This document shows positions 27,196-34,719 of a stretch of DNA of 64,000 nt, piece by piece; position 1 is the stretch's first letter, and each line of letters opens with the position of its first letter. The position numbers were made by a program, and so were the translations under genes. This DNA is from Ginsengibacter hankyongi (GTDB lineage Bacteria; Bacteroidota; Bacteroidia; Chitinophagales; Chitinophagaceae): the NCBI RefSeq assembly GCF_008710285.1, contig NZ_VYQF01000001.1, positions 1,869,501 through 1,933,500 on the forward strand. Direction: 5' to 3'. A model generated the notes under the pieces. The model was not told where the DNA came from. It ran no database searches and saw only the letters and a list, made by a program, of their open reading frames with translations.

Positions 27196-28002
27196 ATGAA
27201 ATTTATCTCCGCTATAACACTCATTGCTATAATTTTATTTTCCTGCAATGGAAGCCCACCTGCTAAGAGGACGGTTATCATTAAGGATACTACAAAAATT
27301 CAGGACACTATAATTGTAAAGGATTCTATTTTAAGTTCAACAATTGCAGACAGCCTACCTTTGGACGCTTACCAGGGAATTTTTCCATGTAAAGATTGTG
27401 ATGGAATACAACAAACGATTCTTTTCAACAGTGACGGAACTTTCAGGGAAGAACAAATGATCTGGAGCAAAAATGAATCTCCAAAAATAAGTGAAGGAAG
27501 CTGGCAGCGGAAAAACGGTAAAATAGAATTAACTCAAAATAATAAACCCGTTATAGATTTTGATAAAAAAGACGACACATTATTTGCAGTGACAATAAAC
27601 GGGGTGATGGTTAATGATTCATCTAAATATAGCCTTACTAAAAGAAATCTTGCAGATGATAATCCTGTCTGGAATAAAAAACGTTTGGCGGGTATAGACT
27701 TTGTTGCGATTGGCAATGAGCCTTTCTGGAACCTTGAGATCGATTTTCAAAAATCGATAGTTTTTAAACTCGCCGATTGGAAAAGGCCGGTAATCGCAGG
27801 CATTCAAAAACCAGCAATAGACAGAGACAGTACGGTTTATAAATTAAAATCTGACACAACAAAATGGCGCATTACAATATTACCCCAATTTTGCAATGAC
27901 GGAATGAGTGACCTCTTATATCAATATAAGGTAATCATAAAATATAATGGAATACTTTATAAAGGTTGCGGACTGATGCTTACTAAAAAGATTTCTCAAT
28001 AA
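27196..28002 (+). CDS. NlpE-like lipoprotein with C-terminal COG3650-like region
   Basis: The 268-residue protein has a lipoprotein signal with ILFSC at residues 13-17. Residues about 55-150 form an NlpE-type domain: YQGIFPCKDCDGIQQTI carries the CxxC of the NlpE N-terminal domain, followed by GSWQRKNGKIELT. The second part (about 170-265) has FVAIGNEPFWNLEIDF and ends KGCGLML, resembling COG3650-type lipoproteins with GNEPFW. NlpE senses copper or surface contact in enterobacteria; the role in Bacteroidota is not shown. It lies alone between recA (divergent) and a zinc metallopeptidase gene 55 bases on. Confidence 0.75.
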   Translation: MKFISAITLIAIILFSCNGSPPAKRTVIIKDTTKIQDTIIVKDSILSSTIADSLPLDAYQGIFPCKDCDGIQQTILFNSDGTFREEQMIWSKNESPKISEGSWQRKNGKIELTQNNKPVIDFDKKDDTLFAVTINGVMVNDSSKYSLTKRNLADDNPVWNKKRLAGIDFVAIGNEPFWNLEIDFQKSIVFKLADWKRPVIAGIQKPAIDRDSTVYKLKSDTTKWRITILPQFCNDGMSDLLYQYKVIIKYNGILYKGCGLMLTKKISQ

Positions 28003-28057
28003 ATTTGGCACAAAATTATCTGCGTTATAGTTCCTATTAATTTTTAAACTTTTAATT

Positions 28058-28921
28058 ATGCAATGGCTAGGAAGACAGGGAAGTGATAATGTAGATGACC
28101 GCAGAGGTATAACCGGCGGGCACGTAGCTTTTGGCGGAGGAATTATTGGTGTAATTTTTATTCTGGCTAAATTCCTTTTAGGCGGCGGAGATGTAAATCA
28201 ATTACAGCACGATTTGCAACAGCAGCAACCACAACAGCAGGAAATGACTGCCGAACAAAAAGCAGCAGACGATAAAGAAGCCTCTTTTGTAAAAGTGGTT
28301 TTAAAAGATACTGAAGACGTATGGTCCAAAATTTTTGGCGACATGGGCAAAACTTATACTAAGCCAACTTTAGTGCTTTTTCGAGACGCGACCACTTCAG
28401 GTTGTGGGGAGGCAAGTTCTCAAAGTGGGCCTTTTTATTGCCCGGTTGATCATGATGTTTATATTGATCTTTCATTTGCCCAAGAATTAAATGATCGCTT
28501 TAATGTAGGCGGAGAATTTGCCATGGCTTATGTTGTTGCCCATGAAGTGGGCCACCACGTTCAATACTTACTTGGAACTACTCAAAAACTGCAGAAGATT
28601 CAACAGGAAGTAAGCGAAACAGAATACAATAAATATTCTGTAAAGCTGGAACTTCAGGCAGACTTTTACGCTGGAGTATGGGCACATTACGATCAGCAAA
28701 TGAAAAATGTAATTGATCCTAACGATATAGAACAAGCGCTAACTGCCGCTAATGCCATTGGAGACGACCGGCTACAAAAGGCAGCAACGGGCACAGTTAC
28801 TCCTGATGCCTTTACCCATGGCACTTCAGCCCAAAGAATGTATTGGTTTAAAAAAGGCTATGAAACAGGAGATTTAGGCCAGGGAGATACTTTTGCCACA
28901 GGCGCAGTAACTATGCGATAA
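28058..28921 (+). CDS. Neutral zinc metallopeptidase, YpfJ/KPN_02809 family
   Basis: The 287-residue protein opens MQWLGRQGSDNVDDRRG, the family N-terminus. It has a hydrophobic, glycine-rich segment (about 19-45), a glutamine-rich linker and a peptidase domain with VVAHEVGHHVQYLLG at 159-173 (HExxH, zinc histidines 162 and 166). The LELQADFYAG segment near 197-206 supplies the third ligand. The typical FTHGTSAQRMYWFKKGYETGD ending is present. It is likely anchored in the membrane with the peptidase outside; its substrate is unknown. It may be co-transcribed with the lipoprotein gene upstream. Confidence 0.9.
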   Translation: MQWLGRQGSDNVDDRRGITGGHVAFGGGIIGVIFILAKFLLGGGDVNQLQHDLQQQQPQQQEMTAEQKAADDKEASFVKVVLKDTEDVWSKIFGDMGKTYTKPTLVLFRDATTSGCGEASSQSGPFYCPVDHDVYIDLSFAQELNDRFNVGGEFAMAYVVAHEVGHHVQYLLGTTQKLQKIQQEVSETEYNKYSVKLELQADFYAGVWAHYDQQMKNVIDPNDIEQALTAANAIGDDRLQKAATGTVTPDAFTHGTSAQRMYWFKKGYETGDLGQGDTFATGAVTMR

Positions 28922-28924
28922 ATT

Positions 28925-29074
28925 TTAATGCCTTTTAAAATATTGAATTTCCTTTTCGTGTTTTTCTGCTGCAGCTCTTGTTTTAAAAGTTCCTAAATTT
29001 TTTCTCTTTTTTGTTGTGGGATCTGTTTTCTTTGAATACAACCTGTATTCACCTGATTTTAATTTTCGAATCAT
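28925..29074 (-). CDS. Small conserved basic protein (49 aa)
   Basis: From the ATG at 29074 the 49-residue product starts MIRKLKSGEYRLYSKK and ends KHEKEIQYFKRH. A very similar short, arginine/lysine-rich protein with LGTF(K/A)TRAAAEKHE(R/K) is found across Bacteroidota and Proteobacteria from my memory of such sequences; its function is unknown, though it resembles the N-terminal AP2-like or arm-type DNA-binding piece of phage integrases. The frame is open to 29116, but those extra residues are hydrophobic and unlike the family. It is convergent with the metallopeptidase gene, 3 bases apart. Confidence 0.75.
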   Translation of the reverse strand: MIRKLKSGEYRLYSKKTDPTTKKRKNLGTFKTRAAAEKHEKEIQYFKRH

Positions 29075-29174
29075 TGTATAACTTTTTATGGAAAAGAAAA
29101 ACAACACGCATGCCATTTATAATCGCCTGTCCGTTTCAACCAGTTCTTCTGCAGAAATTTAAGAGTTATTGATG

Positions 29175-29912
29175 TTATTCTTTTGAATACAACACCTGGC
29201 AACCGGGGCAAAAAAAAGTTCTTCGCCTTGTTTGCCCGCAATATTTTTTAATAACCGGAATGTTGCTACCCGGACAGATTTTTTTTGTATGAACCAGCCA
29301 ATGTTTTCTCAAAACAAATTCTTTTTTCCATTTAAGAAAATCGAAACTATACGTGCGGGCTTCTTTAATAAGCTCATTTATTTTTCGCGAAGGAATATCT
29401 TTAAGTTTGTTTTCCGGATGAAGCCTGGTCCGATATAACACTTCATTTTTAATAATATTTCCTACTCCTGCAAAAATGTTTTGATTCAGCAAAGCGTCAC
29501 AGACAAGCGTTTCGGGCATAAGTTGTAGTTTTTCCCTGGTTGTTTTGGCGTTCCATTTATCATTCATTACATCTGAACTCCAGTCATAAACTTCATTAAT
29601 ATCACCTTCAATAAATTTAATAGAGCATGCATAAAAATTAAGTTCCCCGTTTTTAAAAAGCAGGCTTAAACGCGGAGCAGTGGTTTTTTGCTCGTTAATG
29701 CGATAACTTCCAAATAACATCAAGTGTATACGCAGCGTAAATTTTTTAAAACATATTAAGAAATGTTTTCCCCAACTTTTAAAATCAATTATTTTTTCTC
29801 CGGACATTCTTTGAATATCCGTTTTACTGTTTCCCAGTACTTTTAAAATTTTCTTTCCTTTAAATTGTTGAACTGCTTCCTTTAAAATTATTATAGAAGG
29901 ACCTTCAGGCAT
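29175..29912 (-). CDS. Fpg/Nei family DNA glycosylase (endonuclease VIII-like)
   Basis: The 245-residue protein starts MPEGPSIIILKEAV. Pro2 and Glu3 are the catalytic pair after Met removal, and PEGP is typical of the Nei branch. IHLMLFGSYRIN near residue 62 fits the family, and the helix-two-turn-helix has ALLNQNIFAGVGNIIKNEVLYRTRLHP. It excises oxidised bases and nicks the strand. The C-terminal zinc finger is unusual: Cys213 and Cys235/Cys238 are present, but the position of the second cysteine is Ser216 (CPGS), with another cysteine at 225. A terminator for an upstream gene lies at 29965-29995. Confidence 0.88.
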   Translation of the reverse strand: MPEGPSIIILKEAVQQFKGKKILKVLGNSKTDIQRMSGEKIIDFKSWGKHFLICFKKFTLRIHLMLFGSYRINEQKTTAPRLSLLFKNGELNFYACSIKFIEGDINEVYDWSSDVMNDKWNAKTTREKLQLMPETLVCDALLNQNIFAGVGNIIKNEVLYRTRLHPENKLKDIPSRKINELIKEARTYSFDFLKWKKEFVLRKHWLVHTKKICPGSNIPVIKKYCGQTRRRTFFCPGCQVLYSKE

Positions 29913-30104
29913 GTATAATTTTAAAAGCCTTATTTCAAACGCCAGGCCAATAATTTCAAAAAAAATAACGGTAAAACTTAATCCAATACCGTTATAAAAT
30001 TACTCATACCATACACCCTAAACCTATTGATGATGTAACCAAAGATTTAACATTCAGAATCGGTTGATTTTTGACAGTATTTTTTTGCGGGAAAACCCAG
30101 TAGA
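29913..30104. other. Intergenic stretch before the Nei-like gene
   Basis: This region lies between the Nei-like gene and the small possible gene ending at 30105. It holds the terminator hairpin at 29965-29995 and AT-rich sequence with no further reading frame that I can support. The upstream portion probably contains the Nei promoter, but no good TAnnTTTG is evident on the minus strand. Confidence 0.5.
29965..29995 (-). terminator. Intrinsic terminator between a small operon and the Nei-like gene
   Basis: ATAACGGTA at 29965-29973 and TACCGTTAT at 29987-29995 form a perfect 9-base stem with a 13-base loop. On the minus strand the stem is followed at once by TTTTTTTG, a good Rho-independent terminator. 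It would end transcripts arriving from the 30105-30596 genes. Confidence 0.7.
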
Positions 30105-30263
30105 TCATGAGGAAGAAATTAACCAGGCATAGGATTTATTGAATGATGTAGGATTTATTTTCCACAACAGTATTCTTAAACCTGTTTGCTTTACTGTAGT
30201 ATAATCTTTCTTTTCGAAATTGGCATCTTGAAATAGAAGATCGAATTCTCGAGGATTCTTCAA
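30105..30263 (-). CDS. Possible small protein downstream of an unknown gene (52 aa, TTG start)
   Basis: Three bases after the stop of the unknown gene ending at 30267, on the same strand, a TTG at 30263 opens a 52-codon frame ending TGA at 30107-30105. The predicted peptide (MKNPREFDLLFQDANFEKK at its start) has balanced, protein-like composition and ends SYAWLISSS. The upstream gene ends TAA-TGA-TTG, so translation could be coupled, and a terminator follows about 110 bases later. No family is recognised. It could also be the decayed end of an older gene. TTG starts are common in this window, which makes the reading plausible but unproven. Confidence 0.35.
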   Translation of the reverse strand: MKNPREFDLLFQDANFEKKDYTTVKQTGLRILLWKINPTSFNKSYAWLISSS

Positions 30264-30266
30264 TCA

Positions 30267-30596
30267 TTACTGTTCTGTTTCTTCCTCAGCAGTTTTGCCT
30301 TTCTTTTTCGCGGGAGTTCTATCAATTGCAGCACTTACGTTCCTAACAGATAGCTGAAACTTAGTATTGAGGCTTAGTTCATAGTTATTTTCACTAATGA
30401 TTTGCTTCGCGCTATCATCCTCTAGAATCACAGATGCGAGATTCATTGCAAGTGCTGAACCACTTATGACATTTCCAACTTTCCCATCTGTAAATTCAAT
30501 AGTAAATTTATATCCGGCTTTTCGACCTGTACCGGCTCTTTCAAAATCTACCCTGTTGAGGTCCAGAACCTGGTCTTCTGTGGCAGATTTCTTCAT
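30267..30596 (-). CDS. Hypothetical protein (109 aa)
   Basis: From the ATG at 30596 the protein is 109 residues starting MKKSATEDQVLDLNRV; an alternative ATG at 30644 would add 16 residues. It has a beta-rich core (YKFTIEFTDGKVGNVISGSALAMNLASV, YELSLNTKFQLSVRN) and a low-complexity charged tail rich in Lys and Glu. No signal peptide, membrane span or family is recognised. It appears to be the first gene of a small unit with a possible 52-codon gene and a terminator. The region upstream (30597-31161) holds unusual hairpins and a short repeat. Confidence 0.6.
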   Translation of the reverse strand: MKKSATEDQVLDLNRVDFERAGTGRKAGYKFTIEFTDGKVGNVISGSALAMNLASVILEDDSAKQIISENNYELSLNTKFQLSVRNVSAAIDRTPAKKKGKTAEEETEQ

Positions 30597-30838
30597 TAAT
30601 ATCCTTATAATGGGTAGATATTTTTTCCAGATGTGATTATACATTAAGAATTGTAATTTAATTTTTATTTAGGGGCATTATCCGGAAAGAATCCAGTTTA
30701 CCTGATGTAAAGATAGGTTAACCGTAATTAGGATAAAATTAGTGTAATTTTTCTATCGCGATAAATAATTTAGAAATAAGCCCCGAAAGAAAGTTATATC
30801 AGTTTGAAAAATTGTGTTAAAAGAAGGCAACATTTCCA

Positions 30839-30882
30839 GGCTCCCGATAAATAAAACTCCCGGCCAAAACGAGCCGGGAGCC
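30839..30882 (-). terminator. GC-rich terminator hairpin with an alternative pairing
   Basis: CTCCCGGC at 30857-30864 pairs with GCCGGGAG at 30873-30880 around an 8-base loop. On the minus strand this stem is followed by TTTTATTTAT, as in a Rho-independent terminator. A second inverted repeat, GGCTCCCG at 30839-30846 and CGGGAGCC at 30875-30882, shares the right arm and cannot form at the same time. Nothing conventional is transcribed leftward into it within 280 bases, so it may end a small RNA or leader. Confidence 0.6.
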
Positions 30883-31009
30883 TCCTGATTAAAAACTACA
30901 CACACTTTTTATTCCCAGAAATCTGTTATAATATTTTCTTTTCGTTGCGAAAGTCCAATTTGCCAGGGCTTTCAGAGCGCTAAGATTTATCTTTTTCTTT
31001 AAAAAAATT

Positions 31010-31051
31010 CTTCCATTTAGCAAACGGCAACTCCCACTTATCAAGCGGCAA
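31010..31051. repeat. Two tandem 21-base units
   Basis: Units 31010-31030 and 31031-31051 are identical at 17 of 21 positions and both end ACGGCAA or GCGGCAA. On the minus strand, in the frame from TTG at 31051 to TAG at 30980, they would code for LPLDKWE and LPFAKWK, so the changes keep a protein-like pattern. No other copy is noticed in the window. Confidence 0.5.
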
Positions 31052-31129
31052 TTTTTACAATATTTTTTTTATAGCTTTACTGTTACAAACCACTTATAAA
31101 TTAATGTTACATGGACGTTTAGTATTCAC

Positions 31130-31137
31130 TAAATTTG
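31130..31137 (+). promoter_or_regulatory. -7 promoter element of the second GH3 gene
   Basis: TAAATTTG matches TAnnTTTG exactly and ends 24 bases before the GH3 ATG at 31162. No clean TTTG is seen at -33, although a T-rich GTTTAG lies nearby. Confidence 0.45.
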
Positions 31138-31161
31138 TTCTACTCTCAACTTAATAATTGA

Positions 31162-32688
31162 ATGGCATTAATAGAATTCAAATTACCAAAATCAATTTCA
31201 AGAGCACTTAATATACCAGTAAGTTCGCCCAAGCGGCAACAGTTGAAGGTGCTTATAAAATTGTTGAGAAAATCCCGTTTTACGGAATTTGGTCAAAAAT
31301 ATCTTTTCGACGAAATTCTCTTAAGCAAGCATCCAGGTAAGGCTTTTCAACAAATAGTACCAACTTATAACTATAGCAAAATTTTTCATGAATGGTGGCA
31401 TCGGGCACTGGATGGGAAGCCGGATGTGTGCTGGCCCGGTATAATTAAGTTTTTTGCTTTAAGTAGTGGCACCAGCGAATCTTCCAGTAAATATATTCCT
31501 ATTACAAAAGAATTGATAAGGGCTAATACGCTAACCAGTATTCGACAACTTATAAGCCTTGCCTCGTATAATAATGTACCGAAATCTTCTGTAGGTAAGG
31601 GCTGGCTGATGCTTGGGGGCAGTACTCATTTACAAAAATCTGCCACATATTATGCTGGTGATCTTAGCGGAATACAAGCTAAAAACATTCCTTTCTGGTT
31701 TCAGAGCATGTATAAACCCGGGAAAAAAATTGCAAAAAATACAGATTGGTCAAAAAAATTGGATGAAATAGTTGAAAAAGCCCCTGAATGGGATATTGCC
31801 TTTTTGGTGGGGGTACCTGCATGGGTTCAACTTTGCATGGAAAAAGTGATCGAACGTTACAACTTGAAAAATATTCATGAAATATGGCCTAACCTGGCCT
31901 TTTATGTTCATGGTGGCGTAGCTCTTGAGCCATATAAAAGAGGATTTAATAAACTTTTAGGCAGGCCCATTACTTATATTGAAACTTACCTTGCCAGTGA
32001 AGGATTTCTTGCTTATCAAAACAGGCAAGATGCTAAAGGGATGAAACTCGCTCTCAATAATAATATTTTTTTTGAGTTTGTTCCATTCGACTATAAAAAC
32101 TTTGACAGCGAAGGCAATATGGTTGCAAATCCTGAAGTGTTGATGATTCACGAGGTAGAAGAAAATAAAAATTACGCAATTCTTATAAGCACCAATGCCG
32201 GCACCTGGAGGTATTTGATTGGCGACACCGTTAAGTTTGTCGATCTCGAAAAAAATGAAATAGTTATAACCGGGCGAACGAAGCATTTTCTAAGCCTCGT
32301 TGGAGAACACCTGAGCGTGGAAAATATGAACGAGGCCATTAAACTTGTAAGTGAAGAACTTAATATTTCCATTGGCGAGTTTACTGTAGCCGGTGTACCT
32401 TATGGCAACTTTTTTGCCCACCATTGGTTCATCTCAACTGATGACAATGTAAATTCCGAAAACTTAAAAATCATGATCGATGAAAGGCTTAAAGAACTCA
32501 ATGATGATTATGAAGTAGAGCGAAAACATGCACTCAAAGAAATTATTGTTGACGTACTAAGTGAACAAACCTTTATGAATTTTATGAAAGCCAAAGGCAA
32601 GGTTGGCGGCCAGCATAAGTTTCCCAGGGTCTTAAAAGGAAAAATGCTGGAAGACTGGCAAAAATTTTTAACGGGCGAAAAAGTTTAA
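31162..32688 (+). CDS. GH3 auxin-responsive promoter family protein (copy 2)
   Basis: The 508-residue protein is a paralogue of the GH3 protein at 15871-17382. It shares the ATP loop LSSGTSESSSKYIPIT near residues 96-111, IWPNLAFYVHGGVALEPY, IETYLASEGFLAYQ, NYAILISTNAGTWRYLIGDTVKF, ITGRTKHFLSLVGEHLSV and the C-terminal KAKGKVGGQHKFPRV. It is expected to adenylate a carboxylic acid and pass it to an amine or thiol; no bacterial substrate is known. It stands alone, with its own -7 element, ahead of a LysE-type exporter. The two copies are clearly diverged, so they probably differ in substrate. Confidence 0.88.
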   Translation: MALIEFKLPKSISRALNIPVSSPKRQQLKVLIKLLRKSRFTEFGQKYLFDEILLSKHPGKAFQQIVPTYNYSKIFHEWWHRALDGKPDVCWPGIIKFFALSSGTSESSSKYIPITKELIRANTLTSIRQLISLASYNNVPKSSVGKGWLMLGGSTHLQKSATYYAGDLSGIQAKNIPFWFQSMYKPGKKIAKNTDWSKKLDEIVEKAPEWDIAFLVGVPAWVQLCMEKVIERYNLKNIHEIWPNLAFYVHGGVALEPYKRGFNKLLGRPITYIETYLASEGFLAYQNRQDAKGMKLALNNNIFFEFVPFDYKNFDSEGNMVANPEVLMIHEVEENKNYAILISTNAGTWRYLIGDTVKFVDLEKNEIVITGRTKHFLSLVGEHLSVENMNEAIKLVSEELNISIGEFTVAGVPYGNFFAHHWFISTDDNVNSENLKIMIDERLKELNDDYEVERKHALKEIIVDVLSEQTFMNFMKAKGKVGGQHKFPRVLKGKMLEDWQKFLTGEKV

Positions 32689-32787
32689 TTTTTTCTTTTT
32701 ATTAATTCTATCCTTTTCATAGGTTGTAATTTAAATTGTAGTTTTATAATCCTTCTATTTCTAAAAACTTAAATACCACACGTGTAA

Positions 32788-33441
32788 ATGGTAGATGTTC
32801 TTGAAGCAATACTCAAAGGTCTTGCGATGGGCCTGCTACTGGTAATTTCTGTAGGGCCGGTAATTTTCACAATCATCAAGCAAAGTATTAATAACGGAAA
32901 GGAAGGCGGGTTTAGTTTTGTAATAGGAGTTTGGGTCAGCGATCTTTTACTGGTGGTTTTAAGTAATGTTTTTTCAGAAATAGTAACACGTCTTCTCGAT
33001 TTTAAAAAGCCGATTGGCATTACAGGAAGTCTTTTTTTAATTGCAATGGGAGTGCATTATCTTTTTTTCAAAAAAGTTCCGTTACATCCTGAAGATGTTT
33101 CTTTACCTCCGCTAAAAGCAAGCGACCATGCAAAAATTGCAATACAGGGGTTTTTACTAAACACACTAAATCCTGCTGTTATTGCTTTTTGGCTCACTGC
33201 CGCTACAGCTATTGCCGTTACCCATACGGTGAAAGAGCGCATTATTATTTTTACAACTACACTTCTTATAAATATGAGTGCCGATGTTGCAAAAGTGAAA
33301 CTCGCAGGAAAACTGAGGTCCAAACTTACTGTCCATAACATAAGGCTTATTAATAAAATTTCGGGTTTAATACTACTCATCTTTGGTACAGTATTGCTTT
33401 TGGGCGTGTTGTTCTTTGTAAAAAAACACCTCAATCAATGA
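32788..33441 (+). CDS. LysE-family translocator
   Basis: The 217-residue membrane protein has about six hydrophobic segments. It carries the LysE/RhtB signatures GLLLVISVGPVIFTIIKQSI near residues 16-35 and FLLNTLNPAVIAFWLTAAT near residues 123-141. Members export amino acids or related metabolites across the inner membrane. Bacteroidota copies often differ in the first motif, and the exported compound is unknown. The stop overlaps the start of the next gene by 4 bases (ATGA), so the two are translationally coupled. Confidence 0.85.
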   Translation: MVDVLEAILKGLAMGLLLVISVGPVIFTIIKQSINNGKEGGFSFVIGVWVSDLLLVVLSNVFSEIVTRLLDFKKPIGITGSLFLIAMGVHYLFFKKVPLHPEDVSLPPLKASDHAKIAIQGFLLNTLNPAVIAFWLTAATAIAVTHTVKERIIIFTTTLLINMSADVAKVKLAGKLRSKLTVHNIRLINKISGLILLIFGTVLLLGVLFFVKKHLNQ

Positions 33442-33992
33442 AAACCTTATTTCTATTTTGTATCGGATTTTTTTCATTTGTTTCATGCGAAGCGCAGTCA
33501 TCTGATTTACTAATTCTGAAAAAAAATAACCGTACAATACAAACGTTTTTTCCTGGCAATGAAATAATTTTCAACACATCAACAAGATATTATGATGCCT
33601 TTATAGAATCAATAAATCACGATTCTTTATTTCTTATTCAGTATGATATAAAGCAGGTGCCAACCAGCCTTGGTGTATATATTCTCGACACGTTAGGTAC
33701 TTATCCCTTTGCTGTTAATTATAAAGAAATAACAGGATTTGGAAGATTTGGAAATAAAAAATTTAATTGGTCCGGCTCAGGTGGAGCTTTACTAGGGGGA
33801 GGAACACTGCTAACAACAGTTGGCCTGGGAACCTGGCTATTTACGAAACCAAAAACAAGATATTATGCAAGTCCTTATCTTGTGGGAGGAGCAGCCCTGC
33901 TTGCAGGTATCGGTTATCTTCTTGCAAAATCCAGCGGCAGAAATAAGTTACTTGGTAAAAAATATACCCTGGAATATATTGCTGTGAAATAA
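33438..33992 (+). CDS. Exported protein of unknown function with hydrophobic glycine-rich C-terminus
   Basis: The 184-residue protein has a signal sequence (MKTLFLFCIGFFSFVSCEAQ) that could be cut before Cys17 as a lipoprotein or after EAQ. A beta-rich domain follows (about 22-110), then two hydrophobic, glycine-rich segments (about 116-135 and 147-165) resembling a membrane hairpin. No family is recognised. It overlaps the LysE gene by 4 bases and is followed 11 bases later by mtgA, so these three genes likely form one operon on the envelope side. Confidence 0.6.
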   Translation: MKTLFLFCIGFFSFVSCEAQSSDLLILKKNNRTIQTFFPGNEIIFNTSTRYYDAFIESINHDSLFLIQYDIKQVPTSLGVYILDTLGTYPFAVNYKEITGFGRFGNKKFNWSGSGGALLGGGTLLTTVGLGTWLFTKPKTRYYASPYLVGGAALLAGIGYLLAKSSGRNKLLGKKYTLEYIAVK

Positions 33993-34003
33993 AAATTGAT
34001 TTA

Positions 34004-34711
34004 TTGGCCAAACAAACAAATAAAAGAGGATTAGCAAAAAGAATTTTCCGAATCATTTTGAAAACCATCGTTTACGGGTTTCTCTTCTCTGTATTGTACA
34101 TTTTATTTTGCAAATGGATAAACCCGCCAATTACTCTTACACAAATCGGAAGCCTGCTACAGGGCCATGGGCTACATAGAACGTATGTAAAGTTCGACGA
34201 AATGAACTCTAACGTAAAGCTCTCGGTAATGGCAAGTGAAGATCAATTATTTCCCGATCATAACGGCTTCGATTTTAAAAGTATTCAAAAAGCAATGAAG
34301 CATAATCGAAAAAGTAAATCATTGCGTGGTGCAAGTACCATAAGCCAGCAAGTTGCAAAAAACGTTTTTCTTTGGCAGCATGGCGGTTATTTGAGAAAGG
34401 GACTTGAAGTATACTTTACATTTATGATAGAAACTTTTTGGAGTAAACAGCGGATTCTTGAAATGTACCTGAATGTAGCTGAAATGGGAGAAGGAATATT
34501 TGGAGTAGAAGCTGCTTCCGAGCATTATTTTAATAAGCATGCAAAAGATCTATCAAGGAAACAGGCTGCATTAATAGCCGCCTGCCTGCCTAACCCTAAG
34601 GGATACACGATAAAACCATTGTCTGCTCATGTGGCTTCCCGTTATCCGTGGATATTGCGGCAGATGAATAATCTTGAGACAGATCCTGATATAAAGGAAT
34701 TGATTAAATAG
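34004..34711 (+). CDS. mtgA: Monofunctional biosynthetic peptidoglycan transglycosylase
   Basis: The 235-residue protein has one N-terminal membrane segment (about residues 18-36) and a GT51 domain. It has MASEDQLFPDHNGFD at 76-90, with catalytic Glu79, then RGASTISQQVAKNVFLWQ and KQRILEMYLNVAEMGEGIFGVEAAS. It polymerises lipid II into glycan strands outside the inner membrane and lacks a transpeptidase domain. The start is TTG at 34004: the first in-frame ATG comes only after the membrane segment, at residue 67. It follows the exported unknown gene by 11 bases and converges with nadR. Confidence 0.93.
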   Translation: MAKQTNKRGLAKRIFRIILKTIVYGFLFSVLYILFCKWINPPITLTQIGSLLQGHGLHRTYVKFDEMNSNVKLSVMASEDQLFPDHNGFDFKSIQKAMKHNRKSKSLRGASTISQQVAKNVFLWQHGGYLRKGLEVYFTFMIETFWSKQRILEMYLNVAEMGEGIFGVEAASEHYFNKHAKDLSRKQAALIAACLPNPKGYTIKPLSAHVASRYPWILRQMNNLETDPDIKELIK

Positions 34712-34719
34712 TCTTTTTT

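Larger units (their letters stand above)
30597..31161. other. Long intergenic stretch with hairpins and tandem units
   Basis: No conventional gene is supported here. It holds a GC-rich hairpin with a second, competing pairing at 30839-30882, a tandem pair of 21-base units at 31010-31051, and a possible 23-codon TTG-started peptide on the minus strand at 30980-31051. The TAAATTTG -7 element of the following GH3 gene lies at 31130-31137. The first 200 bases show no structure that I can name and probably include the promoter of the leftward unknown gene. Confidence 0.5.

Noticed and set aside
30961-31020. Structured RNA such as RNase P RNA (GAAAGTCC motif in the plus strand)
   Set aside because: Only a short motif resembles rnpB; the other conserved elements are missing and the region is too short.
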